Positions 57,554 through 64,000 of a stretch of 64,000 bases of DNA are shown piece by piece. Position 1 is the stretch's first letter, and every line of letters starts with the position of its first letter. Source of the stretch: Candidatus Latescibacterota bacterium. Lineage in GTDB: Bacteria; Krumholzibacteriota; Krumholzibacteriia; WVZY01. The notes below the pieces were generated by a model that saw only the letters and a list, made by a program, of their open reading frames with translations, was not told where the DNA came from and made no database searches. The stretch lies in the NCBI GenBank assembly GCA_011772205.1, contig WVZY01000029.1, positions 1-64,000 of the forward strand, read 5' to 3'. Both the position numbers and the translations under genes were made by a program.

Positions 57554-58582
57554 CTATTCTCCTTTGAGTCCCTCCAACCACTCCTCCAATAGATCCAGGT
57601 ATTCGGGCGGGTAGTTGCGCCAGCCACTCGCCGAGCGTCTGTTTCTTTCCTCCAAGCAGCCCGTCTCCGAAATGATGAGATTGTGATCGACACCAGAAAT
57701 GAGTTTCACGCGGCAATGCTTGTTTCCCGCCTTTTCCAGGGCGGATCGATAAGCACGCACTCCCTGATAGGGGTCGGCCTGGGTATCTTTCTCACCGAAT
57801 AAGGCCAGTACCGGAATCGTGGTCCGCTCGACGATCGTCATCGGATCGAAGAAATACTCGCCATCGAAGTTGGGTGGGTGCCATTCCTCTTCCGGTCTGA
57901 TGCCCATGTACATGTTGAAATCGGCCAGGACATCATACCGGAGCAGAGGCGTTTTGAGCCGAACGTATTCATCGTAGCTGGTCGATCTTTCGATATCTCC
58001 GACTAGTCGTTCGATCTCAGCGGCCTCTTCCTCTGAGAGTCCCGCGCAACGCGCTTGCGAGGCGACAAGGTAGGCACCCTGCTCGACGCCGGGCTCGCCC
58101 GGGCAGGAGATAGCGATCATAAAGGCGACATCCTTGCTCTTTTCGAGCACACGCGGCATGACGTACCCTGCTTGGCTGATACCCCACAAACCGATGTGGG
58201 TGGAATCGATGGAATGGTGACGCTTGAGAACTGCGATTGCATCGATGACGATCTGGGCCCGCTGCTCCACCAGGCGGCTGCGATCGATCTCACCCCGGGA
58301 TTCGCCGGTGCCCGGTTTGTCCCAAGCGAAGGTGGCGTAGCCTGCCTGGAGCATACGCTCCTGAAGAGGCGGATACGTACCCCCGGATATGCGGCTGTTG
58401 GGCCCATCGCCGTGCACGAAAACAACGGCGGGATGCGGACCAGCACCTTCCGGCAGCTTGAGATCTCCCACCAACTCGAATGGACCGGAATGAAATACGA
58501 TTTCTTCGACAGCCGGGCCGGAAGAACAGCCGGGAAGGCATTGGAGAAGGATCAGACCACAGATCAAGACATAGTTTCTCAT
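57554..58582 (-). CDS. Lipoprotein alpha/beta hydrolase
   Basis: 342 residues. Lipobox LQCLPGC, then an alpha/beta hydrolase: HPAVVFVHGDGP oxyanion region, GWGISQAGYVM-type nucleophile elbow (WGISQAGY), acid in ALFGEKDTQAD, and His in SGVDHNL. It resembles the BAAT/dipeptidyl-peptidase-like hydrolases that cleave esters or thioesters. Divergent from the CocE-like gene. Confidence 0.9.
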   Translation of the reverse strand: MRNYVLICGLILLQCLPGCSSGPAVEEIVFHSGPFELVGDLKLPEGAGPHPAVVFVHGDGPNSRISGGTYPPLQERMLQAGYATFAWDKPGTGESRGEIDRSRLVEQRAQIVIDAIAVLKRHHSIDSTHIGLWGISQAGYVMPRVLEKSKDVAFMIAISCPGEPGVEQGAYLVASQARCAGLSEEEAAEIERLVGDIERSTSYDEYVRLKTPLLRYDVLADFNMYMGIRPEEEWHPPNFDGEYFFDPMTIVERTTIPVLALFGEKDTQADPYQGVRAYRSALEKAGNKHCRVKLISGVDHNLIISETGCLEERNRRSASGWRNYPPEYLDLLEEWLEGLKGE

Positions 58583-58775
58583 TTTCTACTCCTCATCTTT
58601 GATTGCGTGCTCGTCTTCCGATCAGTAACGTCCCAGGTTTTTGCTTCTACGATGTAACACTTTACCATCGAATGGCTCGATGTCCAAGAAACCCTGTCTT
58701 TCTCACAGTTTTCTGCTAAACTACCGAAATGTTCGTCCCGTGACATCACACCCACACGTTCACTGGGAGAATCTC

Positions 58776-60656
58776 ATGAAGCGTCGGCTCATCGCGATGG
58801 TGATCCCCTTGCTCCTCGTGCCGTCCCTTCCTGCGGCGGAAGAGGAGGTCGAACTACCTCGTGACGAGTACATACGCGCGAACTATACCAAGTACGAGTA
58901 CCGGATACCGATGCGCGACGGTGTAAAGCTGTTCACCGTCGTGTACGAGCCCAACGATCGATCCGCGAAATATCCGATTCTGCTGTTCAGGACGCCTTAT
59001 TCCGTCCGGCCCTACGGTGCTGACCGCTACAAGACGCAACTGGGGCCAAGTGAGGAGTATGAAAAGGATGGATTCATCTTCGTATTCCAGGATGTACGAG
59101 GGAAGTACATGTCGGAGGGGGAGTTCGTCAACATGCGGCCGCACATTGATAAAAAGAAGGATCGGAGCCAGATCGACGAAAGCACGGACACGTACGACAC
59201 GATCGAGTGGCTGCTCGACCACTTGGATAACCACAACGGCAAGGTTGGCCAGTGGGGGATATCATATCCGGGATTCTTCACTTCCGCTGGAATGATCGAT
59301 TCGCATCCCGCGCTGAAGGCGGCCTCGCCGCAGGCGCCCATTGCCGACTGGTTCTGGGACGACATGCACCACCACGGAGCGTTTGTCCTATCACTGTCCT
59401 TTCAGTTCTTCTACGTTTTTGGGCAAGAGCGACCGGAGCCGACCACGGAGCGGCCCGACAGATTCGAGTTTGGCACCCCGGACGGATATCAATTCTTCCT
59501 CGATGTGGGCCCCCTCAAAAATGCCAACGAAAAGTACTTGAAGGATAAAATCAACTTCTGGAACGAGATCACCCAGCATCCGAACTATGACGAATTCTGG
59601 CAGTCACGAAACATCTTGCCGAATCTGAAAAATATCAAGGCGGCCGTAATGATCGTGGGTGGATGGTACGACACGGAGGATCTTTACGGACCGTTGAAAA
59701 CGTACAGGGCTGTCGAAAAGAACAATAAGGGAATCTTCAACGTCCTTGTGATGGGACCGTGGTTCCACGGCGGTTGGGCATGGTCCGAAGGCGAGAAGCT
59801 GGGGGACGTGGAGTTCGGCTTCAAAACCTCGGAGTATTACCGTGACAAAGTGGAATTGGCGTTCTTCAAGCATTTCCTCAAAGGTGGAGATGATCCTGGT
59901 CTGCCAGAAGCATTGATGTTCGAGACCGGTGCCAACCGCTGGCGGCGTTTCAATGCGTGGCCGCCGGAGGAACGCACTGTTAAGCGACTGTATCTTCAGA
60001 CAGATGGCAGGTTGACCTTCGAAATGCCGACAGCGGAGCAATCGTCGAGCGACGCTTACGTCAGCGATCCGGCCAAACCCGTCCCGTTCACGAAAGAGAT
60101 CACTTTGGGTTGGTCGAGAAAATATATGACCGAAGACCAGCGCTTCGCGGGTCGCAGACCCGACGTGTTGGTGTACCGGACCGATGTCCTCAAGGAGGAT
60201 TTGACCTTGGCTGGGCCGATCCAGGCCAACCTGTGGGTGTCCACAACCGGGAGCGCTTCAGACTTCGTTGTCAAGGTGATCGACGTGTATCCGGACGAGA
60301 TACCGGGATATGACAAAGAATCCGGCGAATTGAACCGTGGTGGGCAGCAAACCCTGGTACGGGCCGAAGTGTTTCGGGGGCGGTTCCGCGAGAGCTACGA
60401 GGAGCCAAAACCGTTCACGCCGAACGAGGTGGTAAAGGTATCGTTCGAGCTGCAAGACGTGCTGCACACATTCAAGCGGGGTCATTGCGTGATGGTGCAG
60501 ATTCAGAGTTCCTGGTTCCCGTTCATCGACCGCAATCCACAGAAGTTCGTACCCAATATCTTCGAAGCGGAAGAGGACGACTTCATAAAGGTTACCAACT
60601 CTATCCACCGGTCACGGCAATACCCTAGTCACCTAGAGATCGGCATTCTCGAATAG
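58776..60656 (+). CDS. CocE/NonD-family (S15-like) hydrolase
   Basis: About 626 residues. Signal peptide (LIAMVIPLLLVPSLPA), then the X-Pro dipeptidyl-peptidase/CocE fold: RDGVKLFTVVYEPNDR, QDVRGKYMSEGEF, WGISYPGFFTSAGM (Ser nucleophile in GISYPG), VGGWYDTEDLYGP (Asp) and GPWFHGGW (His). The C-terminal jelly roll (LTLAGPIQANLWVSTTGSAS) is intact. It hydrolyses acylated amino acids, proline peptides or ester drugs in the periplasm. ATG 58776 follows GGGAGA. Confidence 0.93.
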   Translation: MKRRLIAMVIPLLLVPSLPAAEEEVELPRDEYIRANYTKYEYRIPMRDGVKLFTVVYEPNDRSAKYPILLFRTPYSVRPYGADRYKTQLGPSEEYEKDGFIFVFQDVRGKYMSEGEFVNMRPHIDKKKDRSQIDESTDTYDTIEWLLDHLDNHNGKVGQWGISYPGFFTSAGMIDSHPALKAASPQAPIADWFWDDMHHHGAFVLSLSFQFFYVFGQERPEPTTERPDRFEFGTPDGYQFFLDVGPLKNANEKYLKDKINFWNEITQHPNYDEFWQSRNILPNLKNIKAAVMIVGGWYDTEDLYGPLKTYRAVEKNNKGIFNVLVMGPWFHGGWAWSEGEKLGDVEFGFKTSEYYRDKVELAFFKHFLKGGDDPGLPEALMFETGANRWRRFNAWPPEERTVKRLYLQTDGRLTFEMPTAEQSSSDAYVSDPAKPVPFTKEITLGWSRKYMTEDQRFAGRRPDVLVYRTDVLKEDLTLAGPIQANLWVSTTGSASDFVVKVIDVYPDEIPGYDKESGELNRGGQQTLVRAEVFRGRFRESYEEPKPFTPNEVVKVSFELQDVLHTFKRGHCVMVQIQSSWFPFIDRNPQKFVPNIFEAEEDDFIKVTNSIHRSRQYPSHLEIGILE

Positions 60657-60754
60657 GCAGGGTAGAGCGATCAACTGGCGAAATCCCGGCAACAATTGTT
60701 CGATCTGCCCGCTATGTATATATGGCCCCTCTGCTTTTCAGCTCCTCTTTTTGC

Positions 60755-61900
60755 TCACGAGGTCGATTCTTCTGGAGCTTCGTCGGCTCGATCCGTTTCC
60801 ACTTCATTCTTTTTCAATTGTCCCTCTGACTGCTGACCGAACGCAGTTAGTCCGCCGAGAGCTCCTAAACCCATCGTCTCGACAGCTGTGGAAGGCACGA
60901 TGATCATCGAGCCTTTTTGCCGCAGTCCCTCGAAGACCATGTTCATCGCTCTCAGGTGCAGCGCAACGGCGTTGTTCTGGTAGTGCTCCGACGCCTTGGA
61001 GAACTTCTCGGCGATCTCCGTCTCCGCGGTACCCAGTATGATCCGGCTCTGGCGCTCTCTCTCTGCTTGGGCCTGGCGGGACATAGCATCCTCGAGTCCC
61101 TTGGGAATGATGACATCGCGGATTTCGACCGTCTGGGTGGTGATTCCCCACGCGCTCGTCTTTTCATCGAGGACCTTCTGAATTTCTTCCCCAAGCTGAT
61201 CGCGCTCGGAAAGCAAGGTTGCCAGATCGTGCTTGCCGATGGCGTTGCGCAGCGCGGTCTGCGCCGAGAGAATCACGGCGTCGTCGAAGTGTTCCACTTC
61301 CAGAACGGCCTTCTGAGCGTCCCACACCATCCAAAAGGCAATGGCGTCCACATTCACCGGTACGGTGTCCGAAGTGAGCGTCGTCTCTGCACTGAAGTCG
61401 GTGACGCGGATCCGCTGATCCACGAACTGGGCCACCTTATCTATTACGGGCACAATACCGAAAATACCCGACGGCCGTAATCCTTTGAACTTGCCGAAAC
61501 GCAGCAGGACGGCCCGCTCCCACTGGTAAGCGATCTGGACGGATGGAGCCACCAACAGGGCGATCACGACTGTCGCGAGCATCACTTCGCTCTGTGGCCG
61601 AAGCATCAAGTAGCCGATCAAGCCGTCGGCGGTCCCCAGGATGACCACGGCTTCCCACACCTGGGCTATCCGGATGCAACTGGCTAGAGCCAGCGCGGAT
61701 AGTAGAAAGAGCAAGACCGCATACATGTTAGAGGGGTAGAGGACCAGGTGGATGACCAGGCCGATGATGAAAAACGCTACGAGCAGCAACACATTCAGGG
61801 GAGCGAATCGAAAATCGGCCCTGAGGGTGGTGGCGAACTTCTCAATAGAGAATCCAGCGAGCGCTTTTCCGATCCCAGTGGTTTTGGAAGTTGGGTTCAT
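60755..61900 (-). CDS. SPFH/band 7 (stomatin-like) membrane protein
   Basis: 381 residues. Two to four N-terminal helices (LNVLLLVAFFIIGLVIHLVL and later) precede an SPFH domain: YQWERAVLLRFGKFKGLRPS, VPVNVDAIAFWMVWDAQKA, and VIIPKGLEDAMSRQAQAERE with a coiled coil. This is the slipin/stomatin type that forms membrane scaffolds. The start overlaps the stop of the GntR-type gene (ATGA). Confidence 0.93.
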   Translation of the reverse strand: MNPTSKTTGIGKALAGFSIEKFATTLRADFRFAPLNVLLLVAFFIIGLVIHLVLYPSNMYAVLLFLLSALALASCIRIAQVWEAVVILGTADGLIGYLMLRPQSEVMLATVVIALLVAPSVQIAYQWERAVLLRFGKFKGLRPSGIFGIVPVIDKVAQFVDQRIRVTDFSAETTLTSDTVPVNVDAIAFWMVWDAQKAVLEVEHFDDAVILSAQTALRNAIGKHDLATLLSERDQLGEEIQKVLDEKTSAWGITTQTVEIRDVIIPKGLEDAMSRQAQAERERQSRIILGTAETEIAEKFSKASEHYQNNAVALHLRAMNMVFEGLRQKGSMIIVPSTAVETMGLGALGGLTAFGQQSEGQLKKNEVETDRADEAPEESTS

Positions 61901-62274
61901 GACGACTCCTTTTTTCTGCGGCGTAGCCCTTCCAGGACGTCTTCCAGGGTCAGCCCGTAGGTGGAGGCGCGAGCCAGAAGGTCGGTAAGGATTTGATCGA
62001 GCATCCGCTGCCTTTCCAGTCGATCGATCTCCGGCTTTTGGGTACTGACGAATGTGCCCGTGCCCTGGTGTGTTTCGAGCACACCCTCGATCTCGAGTTC
62101 CCGGTAGGCGCGGATGACCGTGTTTGGATTGATGGAGAGATCCACGGCGAGCTGGCGAACCGTCGGCAGCTGATCGCCCGGCTCCAGATTGCCGCGGGCG
62201 ATGCCAAACTTAACTTGTTCAATGACTTGCCGATATAGCGGGACGCCACTCCTGGCATCGATAGCGAACTTCAC
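61897..62274 (-). CDS. GntR-family regulator (YtrA-type, short)
   Basis: 125 residues. Winged helix GVPLYRQVIEQVKFGIARGN, LEPGDQLPTVRQLAVDL, NPNTVIRAYRELEIEGVL and GTGTFV are typical of the GntR family. The tail is short, as in YtrA-type repressors. The first gene of a two-gene operon with the SPFH protein; a near-perfect promoter and an inverted repeat lie upstream. Confidence 0.92.
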   Translation of the reverse strand: MKFAIDARSGVPLYRQVIEQVKFGIARGNLEPGDQLPTVRQLAVDLSINPNTVIRAYRELEIEGVLETHQGTGTFVSTQKPEIDRLERQRMLDQILTDLLARASTYGLTLEDVLEGLRRRKKESS

Positions 62275-62305
62275 GGCCCCTCCATTCTTTTATGAGCTAA
62301 AACAC

Positions 62306-62346
62306 TATTGTATTAGTATTATAGTACAATATATCCCGACTGTCAA
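62306..62346 (-). promoter_or_regulatory. gntR-SPFH promoter with inverted-repeat operator
   Basis: On the minus strand TTGACA (62346-62341), 17 bases, TATAAT (62323-62318): full consensus. The inverted repeat TATTGTA-12-TACAATA (62331-62306) encloses the -10, a likely site for the GntR-type repressor. Such a strong promoter would need tight repression. Confidence 0.85.
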
Positions 62347-62608
62347 GCCCGAGAGTGCGCGTTTTTCTAAAAAAATCTAGATTCCTGGCTGATGGGAACC
62401 GCGCAGCAAGCCGCCATCAATGCTCCGATAAGCTCCCGGCGGCTTCAACCGTCGGCAAATCCTGGAATCCGCACTCTCCAGGTGGCCAATTGCCGAGCTA
62501 CTTGGAAGCCCCAAGGTTCTCGATGCCTGGGTTTTTGCTTCTCGTACTCCGCGGCTGCGAGCTATCCTAGCACGATGAGGAATTTTTCCAGCTTCCAGAT
62601 GGAGCTCG
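62347..62608. other. No gene seen
   Basis: Nothing recognisable; ORFs are short and Arg/Ser-rich. Confidence 0.3.
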
Positions 62609-62698
62609 TTGATCCTTTGGCGCAGAACCAGGTTTGGGATTCTCGTTGGGCTGGCCTATATCGTATGGACCGTTGTCCACTTCGACGTCATTTACTGA
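62609..62698 (+). CDS. Possible 29-residue transmembrane peptide
   Basis: From TTG 62609: ILWRRTRFGILVGLAYIVWT then VVHFDVIY, stop. A basic start followed by one hydrophobic helix is plausible for a small membrane protein. It ends ten bases before the next gene. No clear ribosome-binding site; it may be a relic of a longer gene. Confidence 0.3.
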   Translation: MILWRRTRFGILVGLAYIVWTVVHFDVIY

Positions 62699-62707
62699 GA
62701 AGGTAAA

Positions 62708-63142
62708 ATGGATCAGCTATTTCCATATGCCCACATCGCAGCCGGTGTTCTCATTATCTGTGTGGGATTTGTTTTTCATTGGATTGGTCAATTTGTGTGT
62801 CTCATCGATTGGGATTTTGCTACGAAAATCGGGCTTGCGGAAAAGGGAATACTCCCTGAATACAGGGTATATGAACACGCCATAGCTACAGCTGATGTCG
62901 CAATCGGGTGGATCTATGGAATTGCAGGATTGGGATTGTTGCTTGACACCGAATGGGGCTATAAGCTGGCGTGGTTTCCGGGAGTGGTGTTTGTTTATCA
63001 CAGTATCAGTTATTGGTTTTGGACTAGGAATCGAAGAAAGTCCGCGCACCGGCTGGAGACCAGTTCTTTGAGGATTGGATGGTCCGCGGCAAACTTCGCT
63101 ACCGGTGTGTTAGTGATCCTGGTCGCTTGGAATGCAAGTTGA
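62708..63142 (+). CDS. Four-TM membrane protein
   Basis: 144 residues, with helices around HIAAGVLIICVGFVFHWIG, VAIGWIYGIAGLGLLL, WFPGVVFVYHSISYWFW and AANFATGVLVILVAW. GAGAAGG precedes the ATG. Family not recognised. It lies 30 bases before the ICMT-like gene and is probably in the same operon. Confidence 0.65.
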   Translation: MDQLFPYAHIAAGVLIICVGFVFHWIGQFVCLIDWDFATKIGLAEKGILPEYRVYEHAIATADVAIGWIYGIAGLGLLLDTEWGYKLAWFPGVVFVYHSISYWFWTRNRRKSAHRLETSSLRIGWSAANFATGVLVILVAWNAS

Positions 63143-63172
63143 CACATTGCTAACCAGAAACAGCGTGGTGAT

Positions 63173-63724
63173 ATGTTCAAACTGGTCGCCTTCTTTGTAT
63201 CGACAGCTTTCTTTATCTACTTATCCCGTGCTTCTCTGCGCGCGCCTCGTTCTCACGGCTTTTATCGCTTTTTCTTCTTTGAATCTGTTCTGGTCTTAGT
63301 CCTTCTCAACGCAGATCGCTGGTTTCAGGATCCTTTTTCTGCGCGTCAGATCGTTTCATGGCTGCTTCTGGCTGTTTCGATAGTATTGGTGGTACATGGC
63401 ACTTACTTATTGCGTATCGTTGGGCGACCGGATAACAAGCGAATCGACGAAGTGCCCTTGATCGGCATCGAGAAGACGACTTCACTCGTGACCGTGGGCG
63501 CTTACAAGTATATTCGCCATCCGATGTACGGCTCGGGATTCTACGGAACTTGGGGAGTGTTTTTCAAAGATCCGTCGTGGTTGGGATTCATCATCGCCCT
63601 GGCTGCAACAACTTTTCTGGTGCTAACAGCAAAGATCGAGGAAGCTGAATGCCTCCGGTATTTCGGACCCTCATATCAGGCCTACATGAAACGAACGAAG
63701 ATGTTCGTGCCTTTCTTGCTCTGA
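63173..63724 (+). CDS. ICMT/PEMT-like membrane methyltransferase family protein (second copy)
   Basis: 183 residues, the same length as the array copy at 11917 and very similar along its whole length: identical SRxSLRAPRSHGFYRFF, GIEKTTSLV-VGAYKYIRHP, and YMKRTKMFVPFL. The SAM-binding RHP and E-E residues are kept. By context it may modify the same small molecule as the array copy; which one is unknown. Confidence 0.8.
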   Translation: MFKLVAFFVSTAFFIYLSRASLRAPRSHGFYRFFFFESVLVLVLLNADRWFQDPFSARQIVSWLLLAVSIVLVVHGTYLLRIVGRPDNKRIDEVPLIGIEKTTSLVTVGAYKYIRHPMYGSGFYGTWGVFFKDPSWLGFIIALAATTFLVLTAKIEEAECLRYFGPSYQAYMKRTKMFVPFLL

Positions 63725-63734
63725 TTTCTCCGTC

Positions 63735-63962
63735 TCAGTTGCTCGCAATGGCTTCTTGGAATTCGATGACCTCCGCCGATTCCACCAAGTAGTAGTCATG
63801 ATGCACTTGGGGAGGCAGCTGAGAGGTGATGTCCTCGTTGAGTTGCCTTACTATAGCTGATTTTAATTTCAGGACTTCGCCTTCCAACCTGACGCACACG
63901 CGTTTGCCATCCGGCTCGAGGCTTTTTTTATGCAGAGCAAGGGTTTTCTTTAGATTCTTCAT
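63735..63962 (-). CDS. Small hypothetical protein
   Basis: 75 residues, basic at the N-terminus (MKNLKKTLALHKKSLEPDGK) and acidic at the end (YYLVESAEVIEFQEAIASN). No TM helix or known motif. Convergent with the ICMT-like gene with 10 bases between. The remaining 38 bases of the window hold nothing. Confidence 0.45.
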   Translation of the reverse strand: MKNLKKTLALHKKSLEPDGKRVCVRLEGEVLKLKSAIVRQLNEDITSQLPPQVHHDYYLVESAEVIEFQEAIASN

Positions 63963-64000
63963 TACATTTGAATTGGCCGGAACGATGTCGAGATCGCGCA

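Overview
The window comes from a Gram-negative bacterium: it has an outer-membrane beta-barrel protein, several lipoproteins, Tat- and Sec-exported proteins and an IPTL-type C-terminal sorting protein. By eye it is moderately GC-rich with standard bacterial gene structure. The mix (serine/threonine kinases with a VSHYRIL-type start, a DUF502 remnant, PpsA-like and TIGR02186-like genes) suggests an uncultured environmental lineage. I cannot assign a phylum from sequence alone.

Layout. 1-3046: an IS481-type transposase gene cut by what looks like the 5' end of a group II intron, then a broken unrecognised gene with one in-frame TGA and one homopolymer frame change. 3083-9342: a Wzi-like outer-membrane protein, a SAM methyltransferase, and a full-length DnaE-like protein that has lost two of the three polymerase aspartates. 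9498-9575: tRNA-Glu(TTC). 9576-38212: about 29 kb of short gene modules separated by copies of the tRNA-Glu 3' end (GGGGACGCCA), usually preceded by one of three repeat families here called A, B and C. 38307-64000: more conventional sequence, with a PLP enzyme, a DksA-type protein, an N-formylglutamate amidohydrolase-like enzyme, an MscS channel, a PP2C phosphatase, a periplasmic aldo/keto reductase, a histidine kinase/response regulator/TauE/PpsA-like cluster, hydrolases, and a GntR-SPFH pair.

The most unusual feature is the tRNA-anchored array. Each module holds one small transcription unit: lipoprotein + membrane protein, fasciclin, ICMT-like + NAD-binding, DUF6448, ArsR + MtrA-like operon, PadR + ABC exporter, sensor kinase, Fur + KatG, SnoaL lipoprotein, Ser/Thr kinase, oxidoreductase. 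The modules are bounded by the tRNA-derived core. This recalls serial integration at a tRNA 3' end (tycheposon- or island-like accretion) or an integron-like cassette array, but no tyrosine or serine recombinase is present in the window. On the reverse strand the repeats encode short conserved C-terminal-like peptides whose copies differ mainly at third codon positions, so they may be relics of a gene family rather than plain DNA sites.

Several module genes carry their own regulator and a visible operator: PadR (the same inverted motif before padR and before the exporter), Fur (a 7-2-7 palindrome in the promoter) and ArsR. This fits self-contained stress-response cargo. Decay is common: a nonsense codon in a metallopeptidase, a frameshift in a secreted protein, a kinase N-terminal relic, transposase fragments and a CaCA/DUF502 chimera.
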